The notes under the pieces are model-generated. The model was not told where the DNA came from and did not search any database. It saw only the letters and a program-made list of their open reading frames with translations. Made by a program: the position numbers and the translations under genes. Below are positions 1-7,805 of a DNA stretch of 64,000 nucleotides, in pieces (the stretch's first letter is position 1; each line of letters starts with the position of its first letter). Source of the stretch: an uncultured Bacteroidota bacterium (lineage in GTDB: Bacteria; Bacteroidota; Bacteroidia; Flavobacteriales; Flavobacteriaceae); NCBI GenBank assembly GCA_902581145.1, contig CACHNE010000001.1:64501-128500 (forward strand), given 5' to 3'.

Positions 1-324
1 ATTTAAAATAAAGTAGAAATATAATTTTGTTGAGTTTTTTACAACATCATCAATTTTAGACTTAATTGGTTTATTAATAACATCTTTTTTTTGATCGTAA
101 AAATTATTGATAATGTATCCCGATGCAATGGAGAGTGAAGAGCAGATAATTAAGAGAAGAAGATTAAAATCAAAAATAACATCAAAGAGTTTTTTGTCAC
201 TTAATATAAAAATTGAGGTTAAATACTGAGCTATTACAATAATTAAGATATTATAAATCCTGACGACTGAGAAAATACTCAAAAACTTAAAAAAAATTGA
301 TTTTTGTTTATCGATTGGTGACAT
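1..324 (-). CDS. UbiA-family prenyltransferase, partial (3' end outside window)
   Basis: The minus-strand reading frame opens with ATG at 324 and stays open to base 1, giving 108 residues of a longer protein. It shows hydrophobic membrane segments (about residues 24-40 and 53-70) followed by the aspartate-rich UbiA motif NNFYDQKKDVINKP (about residues 73-86), which binds Mg-diphosphate of the prenyl donor. UbiA enzymes are integral membrane transferases that attach a prenyl chain to an aromatic or glycerol-type acceptor. The start lies 2 nt after the mevalonate kinase stop, so it is almost certainly co-transcribed with the isoprenoid genes. In flavobacteria the homologue in this position is commonly annotated as geranylgeranylglycerol-phosphate geranylgeranyltransferase. 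The acceptor cannot be decided from this fragment. Confidence 0.8.
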   Translation of the reverse strand, partial: MSPIDKQKSIFFKFLSIFSVVRIYNILIIVIAQYLTSIFILSDKKLFDVIFDFNLLLLIICSSLSIASGYIINNFYDQKKDVINKPIKSKIDDVVKNSTKLYFYFILN

Positions 325-326
325 CT

Positions 327-1250
327 TTAAAAGTGATAAACAACTTCTAAATTATAATCTTTTAAATCATTTTTAGCTTGTTCAATATTCGGGGCAAAAC
401 CAAGTATATATCCTCCGCCTCCAGAGCCACATAACTTCAAGAAGTATGACCCACTGTCTATTCCTTTTTTCCAGAGATCGTGAAACTCATCAGGAATCAT
501 TGGTTTAAAGTTATCCAAAACTATTTTTGACAACTTTTTTGTATTGTCAAATAAGTTTTTGACATCACCATTTAAAAAACTATCTACACATAAATTTGTG
601 TGTTTGATGAATTGGGTTGAAATCATTTTTCTAAATCCTTCTGATTTCATCTTTTCCATAAAAATACTTACCATTGGGGCGGTAGAACCTGTTTTGCCAC
701 TATCGATAAGAAAAACTGCACCTGTTCCATTTAACTTTTGGGATGGTATTCCCGTTACATTAATATCATCTTTAGATTTGATTAAAATTGGAATACTTAG
801 GTAACTGTTAAGTGGATCCAATCCGGACGATTTCCCATGAAAGAAAGATTCCATTTTTGAAAAAATAGATTTTAAAACAAGTAATTTTTCCCTTGTTAGA
901 TTTTCCAAAACTGTTATCTTATTATTTGAATACTTGTCATAAATAGCGGCAACCAAAGCACCACTGCTTCCAACTCCATACCCTTTTGGAATAGAAGAAT
1001 CAAAATATAATCCTTTATTAATATGTTTTTCAAATGAAATTAAGTCTAAATCTAGTTCGTCAAACTGCTTTAAATACGAACAAAAATCAGCAAGAATATT
1101 ATTAGATTTTTCAGATTCTAAATTTGGCTTTTCAGCAATTTTTAAAGCACCGTTGAAAAAATTATAAGGAATTGAAAGGCCTTTTGAATCTTCTATAATT
1201 CCATATTCTCCAAATAATAATATCTTGGAATAAAATAAAGGTCCTTTCAT
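327..1250 (-). CDS. mevalonate kinase-type GHMP kinase
   Basis: A 307-aa GHMP-superfamily kinase, predicted to phosphorylate mevalonate (or phosphomevalonate) with ATP in the mevalonate route to isopentenyl diphosphate. Diagnostic features are the N-terminal start KILLFGEYGII, which is the family's substrate-pocket strand, the ATP-binding motif PKGYGVGSSGAL at residues 88-98, and the C-terminal glycine-rich motif LCGSGGGGYILGF. It lies between diphosphomevalonate decarboxylase (17 nt upstream) and a UbiA prenyltransferase (2 nt downstream), which supports a mevalonate-pathway role. Mevalonate versus phosphomevalonate specificity is not certain from motifs. Flavobacterial genomes often carry several GHMP kinases of this short type. 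Confidence 0.85.
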   Translation of the reverse strand: MKGPLFYSKILLFGEYGIIEDSKGLSIPYNFFNGALKIAEKPNLESEKSNNILADFCSYLKQFDELDLDLISFEKHINKGLYFDSSIPKGYGVGSSGALVAAIYDKYSNNKITVLENLTREKLLVLKSIFSKMESFFHGKSSGLDPLNSYLSIPILIKSKDDINVTGIPSQKLNGTGAVFLIDSGKTGSTAPMVSIFMEKMKSEGFRKMISTQFIKHTNLCVDSFLNGDVKNLFDNTKKLSKIVLDNFKPMIPDEFHDLWKKGIDSGSYFLKLCGSGGGGYILGFAPNIEQAKNDLKDYNLEVVYHF

Positions 1251-1267
1251 ATCTCAAATATACAAAT

Positions 1268-2347
1268 TTAGAATTGCTTAGGACCTTCACCAATAAAATC
1301 AGTAATGAATTTCCCTCCTTTACACAAGGAAGCCAATTCTTTTTCAATAAATGTCATGACCTCTTTAGAGAAATTTTCTGGGAAGAGTACATGAACATTT
1401 GAGCCTGCATCTAACGTAAAACAAACAGGGATTTCTGAATTTTCTCTAAAATCTTGTATTCTTTCTATTACTTCTAATGTTTCAGGTTTCATCAAAATGT
1501 ATGATGGATTACTATTCATCATGAGAGAATGTAACATGAGAGCTTCACCTTCAACCAATTCACAAAAATCATTCAAATTTCCAGACGCCAAAATTTGTAG
1601 CAGCTTTGTAATATTATTATTTGCAGCATTAAATCTAACTTTTGAAAATGGGTTATCGTTCATAAGTCCATGACCCACAGAACTAGATACTTCTTTCTCT
1701 TTATCATCAATTATTAAAATGACATCTCTATAATTATTAAATTTTGGAGAAATATTTTTACTAAGCTTTACAGAGTATAAATCAGAACTATTGTTTAATT
1801 CTTTGTGTTTACCCCAAAAATTTACCCCGCCGTAAACACTCCTGGAAGCACTTCCAGATCCAATTCTTGAAATAAATGAAGCTTTTTTAAAGAAATAATC
1901 ATCGTCAATTAAAGTGAGTTTTTTTTCTAAGCTCATTATACAAAGAGATAACGCACTCATACTACTTGCTGAGGATGCAATTCCACTACTGTGTGGAAAA
2001 CTATTGCTGCTTGATATCAATAAATGGTAATCCTTAAGGTATGGACAATATTGTTGAATCATCGAAAAAAACTTTACAATTTTAGGTCTGAAAGAGGTAT
2101 TTTTTTTACCATCAAAAATCAAATCAAAGCCAATATTTTTAGATGTTTTATCAATTCTCTTAAATAAAATAGATGTTTTTGTAGTACAGTTTGAAAGGGT
2201 AAAGCTGATAGAGGGATTTTTAGGTGTTTGATCAGGATTTTTACCCCAGTACTTTACCAATGCTATGTTACTTGGAGATTCCCATGAAAAAGAAATCTCA
2301 TCAATTTTATTTGTTACTTCATTTGCTGTAAAATCCTGAATAATCAT
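1268..2347 (-). CDS. mvaD: diphosphomevalonate decarboxylase
   Basis: A 359-aa GHMP-fold enzyme that decarboxylates diphosphomevalonate to isopentenyl diphosphate, the last step of the mevalonate pathway. The N-terminal SPSNIALVKYWGKNP is the family signature, and the PHSSGIASSASS stretch is the ATP-binding loop typical of MvaD. I chose the ATG at 2347. A longer frame runs back to 2404, but its first 19 residues would be read through tRNA-Leu, so that extension is not credible. The gene is first in a tight minus-strand cluster with mevalonate kinase and a UbiA prenyltransferase. Confidence 0.93.
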   Translation of the reverse strand: MIIQDFTANEVTNKIDEISFSWESPSNIALVKYWGKNPDQTPKNPSISFTLSNCTTKTSILFKRIDKTSKNIGFDLIFDGKKNTSFRPKIVKFFSMIQQYCPYLKDYHLLISSSNSFPHSSGIASSASSMSALSLCIMSLEKKLTLIDDDYFFKKASFISRIGSGSASRSVYGGVNFWGKHKELNNSSDLYSVKLSKNISPKFNNYRDVILIIDDKEKEVSSSVGHGLMNDNPFSKVRFNAANNNITKLLQILASGNLNDFCELVEGEALMLHSLMMNSNPSYILMKPETLEVIERIQDFRENSEIPVCFTLDAGSNVHVLFPENFSKEVMTFIEKELASLCKGGKFITDFIGEGPKQF

Positions 2348-2365
2348 TAAATGAAAGTGAATTTG

Positions 2366-2447
2366 TGCGGGCGGAGAGACTCGAACTCTCACACCTTGCG
2401 GCACTAGATCCTAAGTCTAGCGTGTCTACCAATTCCACCACGCCCGC
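2366..2447 (-). tRNA. tRNA-Leu (anticodon UAG)
   Basis: An 82-nt cloverleaf on the minus strand. The 7-bp acceptor stem is GCGGGCG (2441-2447) with CGCCCGC plus discriminator A (ending at 2366). The anticodon loop CTTAGGA sits in a CTAGA/TCTAG stem, giving anticodon TAG at 2411-2413. The T arm is GAGAG-TTCGAGT-CTCTC. The enlarged variable region between anticodon and T arms fits a class II leucine tRNA. CCA is not encoded. It stands 18 nt upstream of the mvaD start. Confidence 0.97.
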
Positions 2448-2459
2448 AAAATTGAAAGG

Positions 2460-2467
2460 CAAATATA
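2460..2467 (-). promoter_or_regulatory. -7 promoter box for tRNA-Leu
   Basis: The minus strand reads TATATTTG, an exact match to the Bacteroidota -7 consensus TAnnTTTG, ending 12 nt before the tRNA 5' end. No clear TTG box lies at the expected distance upstream, so this rests on the -7 box and position. The identical box precedes tRNA-Asp. Confidence 0.5.
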
Positions 2468-2555
2468 AAAAATACTTTGTGAAATAGATGATTTAAATTG
2501 TTTTTAAAAGGGGTTATTGGTAATTTGGATTTGGATTATCCACTAGAAAAAACTG

Positions 2556-5552
2556 ATGAAAAATAATTTTGAATCAAAGTTTATTCATAACCTAATCTAT
2601 TCGAATTATGGGCTAAGGGTTAAAGCTGAACAAATCGAAGGAGAATTAGATGATAATTTTAAACTTAATTGTGATGGCAAATCTTATTTTTTTAAGGTTT
2701 ATCCAGCTAATTCAGATTTAGAATTTGTAACATTTCAAACTAATCTTCTAAATCATTTAAAGACTTTTGATAAAACTCCTAAAAATATTTTAACTAATAA
2801 AAAAAAGCCCTTTGATAGTTTTATTGATAATAAAAACTCTATAAGGTATTTTAGAATGAATGAATGGATTGGTGGAAGACTTTGGTCATCGGTTAATCCA
2901 ATTGACAGTAAATTAAGAGAAAAACTAGGCTACGAAAGTGCAAGACTAGTTGAAGAATTAAAGCAAATAAAATGTAATTATTCTAGAATTAATTTTAGCT
3001 GGGATTTAGACAATTTTTTGTGGATAGAAAATCATTACAAGAAAGTAAATTTAAAAAAAGGGCATTGCCTAGTAATCAAAAGTTTAATCGATAATTTTAA
3101 AAACAAAAAGAAAGAATATAAAAAACTTAGAAAGTCATTAATCCACAATGACTTAAACGATAATAATATTATTCTTTCAAAATGTTTGAAGAAACCAGAA
3201 GTTATTGGATTAATTGATTTTGGGGATTGTGTTAAAAGTCAATTAATTAATGAACTTGCGATAACCTGCACATATGGGATTTTAAATGGTCTTAATCCAT
3301 TGGCTTCTGCATGTGATATAATTAGAGGATTCAACTCTAAAATACCATTATTTGAAAGCGAAATTGATTTTTTATACGATTTAATACTAATGAGAATATC
3401 AATTTCTATAATAAAGTCAGCATTAAATAAAAAAATAAATCCTACTAATATTTACCTGCAGGTAAGCAAAGATGATATGGTTCTTTTATTTGAAAAATGG
3501 AATAGTATAAATAAAAATCTAGCTATACATTTTTTTAGAAATGCATGTAATTTTAGCCCAAATCATAATGCTAAAGAATTCAAAAAATTAATCAGTCAAA
3601 ATAAATCTTCAATAGAAATATTATTTAAAAAAAAGGATATAAAAAAATTAAAAAACTTAGATTTAAGTGTTTCTAGTAAATGGCTTTCTAACGATTTAAT
3701 AAACGATGTTCAATCTTTTGAAACAAAAATTAATAAATACCCTGATATAACTTTTTTCGGTGGATATTTAGAAACACGTGCAGTTTATAATTCATCTGAC
3801 TATGAAAGACTTACTGATACAGGTTTTGAAAATAGAACCACTCACTTAGGCATTGATTTTTGGGTAAAAGATAATATACCCGTCCACTCCATTGAAGATG
3901 GACACATAAAAATTATAACTAACGATACGACTTCCAAAGGATATGGAGGACTAATAATAATAGAACATAGTATAGGTAAAATAATATATTATAGTCTCTA
4001 CGGTCATTTATCAGACCAAAAAAAATCTGTTTTGAAAGTAGGAAGTTTTGTTAAGAAAGGAGAAAAAATTGGTAAAATTGGATCAATTAGTGAAAATGGA
4101 GGCTGGAGTCCACACTTACATTTTCAATTAATGTTAACTCTCTTAGATTATCAGAATGATTTTCCTGGAGTATGTATTGAAGATGAAAAAGATATATGGT
4201 CAAGTATATGTCCTGATCCAGTTCATATTTTAAATATTAAAAAAACCCCTAATTCTAAATTTGACAAAACCAAACTAAAAAATACTAGAAAAAAATATTT
4301 GCCGAATAATTTAAAACTAAGTTATAATGAGCCAATTTACATTGTAAGAGGTTTTAATCAATTTCTTTACTCAGATAATGGTAAAAAGTATTTGGATACT
4401 GTAAATAATATTGCACATGTTGGACATCAAAATTTAAAAGTTACCCAAGCTGCTGCGGAGCAAATTGGAATTTTAAATACAAATACCAGATATTTACATA
4501 ATGAAATTATTTCTTTGTCTAAGAACTTAACTTCAAAATTCCCAAAAAAATTATCCAAGGTATATTTAGTTAACTCAGGAAGTGAAGCTAATGAACTTGC
4601 CATGAGAATGAGTACTCTGTTTAGAAATAGTGAAAATTATATAGTAATGCAAGGAGGATATCATGGCAATACAAATAAAACAATTGAAATAAGTAATTAT
4701 AAATATAACAGTAAGGGTGGGAACGGAAAGGCAAAAAATATATTTGAAATTCCAATGCCCGATGAATTTCGCGGAAAACACAGAGGTAAAGGAGCTGGAA
4801 AAAAATACTTTGAAGAATTTGAAAAGTTAATTTTAAAAGCTAAAAAATCAAATAAAAAAATCAGTGCTATGATTTTTGAACCCATAATAAGTTGTGGTGG
4901 ACAAATTGAGATGCCTGATAATTTTATAAAAATGTGTAAAAAAGTTTTGGAAAAACATAATATACTCATGATTGCTGACGAAGTGCAAACTGGATTTGGA
5001 AGAGTTGGTGAAAAATATTGGGGTTTTGAATTGTATAATGTAATTCCTGATATTGTGACTCTGGGTAAACCAATGGGAAATGGTCATCCGATTGGTGCAG
5101 TTGTTTGTACTGACGAAATTTCAAAAAAATTTGATAATGGTTTAGAGTTTTTTAGTTCATTTGGTGGTAATCCAGTTTCATGTAGAATAGCAAATGAAGT
5201 AATTTATGAAATAGACAGAAAAAAACTACAGAGAAATGCACTAAAAACAGGACAATTTCTTAAAGATGGACTAAAAAATTTATCAAAAAAATATCCGATA
5301 ATAGGAAATGTTAGGGGAAAAGGGTTATTTATCGGGGTAGAGTTGGTTGACAAAGATTTAAACCCCGAAACCGAAAAGGCTCATTATTTAGTGAATAGAA
5401 TGAAGGAGCTTGGTGTTCTGATGAGTAATGATGGCCTGGATAAAAATGTGATTAAAATAAAACCTCCATTAATCTTCTCTGTTGAGGATTCAAAAAAACT
5501 TCTTTTACTTTTGGAAAAAGTATTAAAGGAAAATTTTATGAAATCAATTTAA
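2556..5552 (+). CDS. trifunctional fusion: APH-type kinase, M23 peptidase domain, class III aminotransferase-like phospho-lyase
   Basis: A 998-aa three-domain protein. Residues 1-350 are an aminoglycoside-phosphotransferase/hydroxylysine-kinase-type domain with the catalytic HNDLNDNN loop (H197, D199, N204) and metal-binding DFG (D221-G223). Residues about 395-545 are an M23/LytM metallopeptidase domain with HxxxD (H430, D434), YGH (H484) and HLH (H520, H522) all intact. Residues about 575-998 are a class III PLP enzyme with SGSEANE, ADEVQTGFGR (D808) and the PLP lysine in TLGKPMG (K838). In animals the kinase and the PLP phospho-lyase are separate proteins acting on hydroxylysine (hydroxylysine kinase, 5-phosphohydroxylysine phospho-lyase) or, for a close paralogue, phosphoethanolamine. 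A bacterial fusion of this order is known. I infer a kinase plus phospho-lyase acting on hydroxylysine, ethanolamine phosphate or a similar amino alcohol. The M23 role is unknown. There is no signal peptide. It converges on the hydroxyproline operon with a 4-nt overlap. Confidence 0.85.
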   Translation: MKNNFESKFIHNLIYSNYGLRVKAEQIEGELDDNFKLNCDGKSYFFKVYPANSDLEFVTFQTNLLNHLKTFDKTPKNILTNKKKPFDSFIDNKNSIRYFRMNEWIGGRLWSSVNPIDSKLREKLGYESARLVEELKQIKCNYSRINFSWDLDNFLWIENHYKKVNLKKGHCLVIKSLIDNFKNKKKEYKKLRKSLIHNDLNDNNIILSKCLKKPEVIGLIDFGDCVKSQLINELAITCTYGILNGLNPLASACDIIRGFNSKIPLFESEIDFLYDLILMRISISIIKSALNKKINPTNIYLQVSKDDMVLLFEKWNSINKNLAIHFFRNACNFSPNHNAKEFKKLISQNKSSIEILFKKKDIKKLKNLDLSVSSKWLSNDLINDVQSFETKINKYPDITFFGGYLETRAVYNSSDYERLTDTGFENRTTHLGIDFWVKDNIPVHSIEDGHIKIITNDTTSKGYGGLIIIEHSIGKIIYYSLYGHLSDQKKSVLKVGSFVKKGEKIGKIGSISENGGWSPHLHFQLMLTLLDYQNDFPGVCIEDEKDIWSSICPDPVHILNIKKTPNSKFDKTKLKNTRKKYLPNNLKLSYNEPIYIVRGFNQFLYSDNGKKYLDTVNNIAHVGHQNLKVTQAAAEQIGILNTNTRYLHNEIISLSKNLTSKFPKKLSKVYLVNSGSEANELAMRMSTLFRNSENYIVMQGGYHGNTNKTIEISNYKYNSKGGNGKAKNIFEIPMPDEFRGKHRGKGAGKKYFEEFEKLILKAKKSNKKISAMIFEPIISCGGQIEMPDNFIKMCKKVLEKHNILMIADEVQTGFGRVGEKYWGFELYNVIPDIVTLGKPMGNGHPIGAVVCTDEISKKFDNGLEFFSSFGGNPVSCRIANEVIYEIDRKKLQRNALKTGQFLKDGLKNLSKKYPIIGNVRGKGLFIGVELVDKDLNPETEKAHYLVNRMKELGVLMSNDGLDKNVIKIKPPLIFSVEDSKKLLLLLEKVLKENFMKSI

Positions 5553-6796
5553 AATTTTCGGTTTGGATTAAATCTATCAATATTTATACTGGTTTTTGTA
5601 TCATCAATAATTTCTGCTACAATTTTTCCGGTACCGGTACTCATACTCCATCCCATCATTGCATGACCTGTTGCTATAACTACATTATTTATTTTATTGG
5701 CTCTTCCAATGTATGGAACACCGTCAGCAGAAATTGGTCTAAAGCCATATTCAGCTGCTTCTCGATCACTTTCTGGAATAATAATGTTAGGATAAAATGA
5801 CTCGACAGCATCGCATATTGCATTTACTCTATTTTTTCTAATCCTATTATTAATTGATGAAATTTCCATTGTCCCAGAATATCTTGTGAAACCGTTCATT
5901 GGAGTAATTGCACATTTAGGTTCAACTAAAATTGCAGGGCAAGAAATGTCTGTTTTTGATGAATGATTTATACTATACCCCTTTCCAGCTTGGAGAAGTA
6001 AATCAATCCCAAGCTTTTTACATAATTTAGAAGTCCAGGTTCCTGCAGATAAAATATATTCATCATAGATTAATTTTTGATTTGAAATATTTACCGATTC
6101 AATTTTATTGTTTTTAATTTCAAAAGATTCAATTTCAGTATTAGTGATGCATTTTACTCCTTTTTTCTGTATATAATCTTTTAATTCATTGATTAACTCA
6201 CCAGGAGTTGTATGATGATCACAATAAAAATATGCTGCTCCAATTGAATCTATATTTATATTAGGTTCAATCTTTTTTATTTCACTTTGATTTAACATTT
6301 TTGCTCTTAAACCATTTTGAACAGCCAAATCAACTACATCTTTTTCCTTTTCAAGACATTTTTCAGTTTTACATAACATCAGCAACCCTTTTTGATCATA
6401 ATGAAAATCCATTTTGTTTTTATTCTTAATGTCTTTTAATAAATCCTGACTCAAAAGTGATATTTCAATTATAGGAAGAATAGAGTTTTTCACATTACTA
6501 TTGGAACATGACTTGTTAAATGCATATAACCATTTAAAAAAATCTAAATTTATCCTTGGTTCAACATAAAATGGACTTGAAGAATTAAACATCCATTTTA
6601 ATCCTTGTTTAATGACACCAGGGGCTGCTAAAGGTATTATATGGCCAGGGGATAAATATCCAGCGTTCACATATGATGCGCCGCTATTCATTCCGTATTT
6701 ATCAATAATTGTTACATCATGACCACTCTTGGAAAGGTAATATGCAGAACATATACCAATTATACCGCCACCTACTATCAATATTTTTTTTGACAT
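5549..6796 (-). CDS. FAD-dependent D-amino acid oxidoreductase, probable D-hydroxyproline dehydrogenase
   Basis: A 415-aa DAO-family flavoprotein. The N-terminal dinucleotide-binding motif is IVGGGIIGICSAYYL, followed by an acidic residue in the TIID stretch that contacts the FAD ribose. The C-terminal GFRPISADGVPYIGR and GHAMMGWSMSTGTG are typical of D-amino acid dehydrogenase DadA-like proteins. In trans-4-hydroxyproline catabolism this enzyme oxidises cis-4-hydroxy-D-proline to 1-pyrroline-4-hydroxy-2-carboxylate. It is last in a five-gene operon, 1 nt after the epimerase that would supply the D-isomer. That context is the basis for the substrate. The domain alone would only support a general D-amino acid dehydrogenase. 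Confidence 0.85.
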   Translation of the reverse strand: MSKKILIVGGGIIGICSAYYLSKSGHDVTIIDKYGMNSGASYVNAGYLSPGHIIPLAAPGVIKQGLKWMFNSSSPFYVEPRINLDFFKWLYAFNKSCSNSNVKNSILPIIEISLLSQDLLKDIKNKNKMDFHYDQKGLLMLCKTEKCLEKEKDVVDLAVQNGLRAKMLNQSEIKKIEPNINIDSIGAAYFYCDHHTTPGELINELKDYIQKKGVKCITNTEIESFEIKNNKIESVNISNQKLIYDEYILSAGTWTSKLCKKLGIDLLLQAGKGYSINHSSKTDISCPAILVEPKCAITPMNGFTRYSGTMEISSINNRIRKNRVNAICDAVESFYPNIIIPESDREAAEYGFRPISADGVPYIGRANKINNVVIATGHAMMGWSMSTGTGKIVAEIIDDTKTSINIDRFNPNRKF

Positions 6797-6797
6797 C

Positions 6798-7805
6798 TTA
6801 AATTACTTGAAAACCTGAATAAAATGGATCATCATCATCAACAATTATTTTATTATATCCATAAATTTTAGCCCATCCTCTTATAGCGGGGGTTATTCCA
6901 TCAAATTCTTTTATTTTGGTTGTTTTTTTAACTCTACAATTAAACTTTGAACCAATATAGCTTTCATGTATAAATTCCTCTCCAACCTTTAATTTATTTT
7001 TAGAAAATAATTGAGCCATCCTTGCTGAGCTTCCGGTTCCACAAGGGGATCTATCAATAGCTTTATTTCCATAAAAAACAGCATTTCTAGAGGAAGATTT
7101 TGGATCAATTACTTTACCTGTCCATAAAATATGAGAAACATTTTTTATTGACTTATCATAAGGATGAATAAATTTTTCTGAATACTTTTTATTTATTTTA
7201 TCTCTTATCTCACGAGAATATGAGATAAGTTCCTCAGCTTTAAAGTCCTCAAGGTCAGAATAATTTTTTTGCTTTTCAATAATGGCATAAAAATTACCAC
7301 CATATGAAACATCAAAATTTATTTCACCTAAATTATCAGAAATTATAGATAAGTTTTTTTCAGCTAGAAAACTGTCAACATTTACTATTTCTACCCAACT
7401 TACTTTTTTGTCTTTTTTTTGGTAAGTTACCTGAATGACCCCAGCAGGCACCTCTATGTTTAGGATACCTTCAACTTTAGGCTTTACTAAATTTTCTTCT
7501 AAAGCAATTGTAACTATTCCAATTGTACCATGACCACACATTGGTAAACATCCAGATGTTTCCAAGAATAAAATAGCAAAATCATTTTTAGAATCGTGTG
7601 GTGGAAAAATCATTCCTCCACTCATCATATCATGACCTCTGGGTTCAAACATTAATGACTTTCTAATCCAATCAAATTTTTTTAAAAAATCTAATCTTTT
7701 TTCACTCATCGAAATCCCCTCTAAATCAGGTTTTTCTGTTAAAATTAATCTAACTGGATTACCACACGTATGTGCATCAATACATTCAAAAATGTGCTTA
7801 CTCAT
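6798..7805 (-). CDS. 4-hydroxyproline 2-epimerase (proline racemase family)
   Basis: A 335-aa proline racemase-family enzyme, predicted to epimerise trans-4-hydroxy-L-proline to cis-4-hydroxy-D-proline. Both catalytic cysteines are present, C90 in LPMCGHGTIG and C255 in DRSPCGTGSS. This argues for a racemase/epimerase and against the trans-3-hydroxyproline dehydratase branch, which lacks one of them. The N-terminal CIDAHTCGNPVRL and FEPRGHDMMSGG are also family-typical. Its start overlaps the end of the upstream DUF885 gene by 8 nt, and the D-hydroxyproline oxidoreductase follows after 1 nt, indicating translational coupling. Confidence 0.9.
   Translation of the reverse strand: MSKHIFECIDAHTCGNPVRLILTEKPDLEGISMSEKRLDFLKKFDWIRKSLMFEPRGHDMMSGGMIFPPHDSKNDFAILFLETSGCLPMCGHGTIGIVTIALEENLVKPKVEGILNIEVPAGVIQVTYQKKDKKVSWVEIVNVDSFLAEKNLSIISDNLGEINFDVSYGGNFYAIIEKQKNYSDLEDFKAEELISYSREIRDKINKKYSEKFIHPYDKSIKNVSHILWTGKVIDPKSSSRNAVFYGNKAIDRSPCGTGSSARMAQLFSKNKLKVGEEFIHESYIGSKFNCRVKKTTKIKEFDGITPAIRGWAKIYGYNKIIVDDDDPFYSGFQVI

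Noticed and set aside
2348..2404. N-terminal extension of mvaD upstream of 2347
   Set aside because: It would be translated from the tRNA-Leu gene, and the peptide is simply the tRNA read as codons. ATG 2347 restores the normal MvaD N-terminus.
2556..5552. Assembly chimera creating the three-domain fusion
   Set aside because: The frame is open for 998 codons with uniform AT-rich codon use, complete domains and sensible linkers. Fusions of this order are known in other bacteria.
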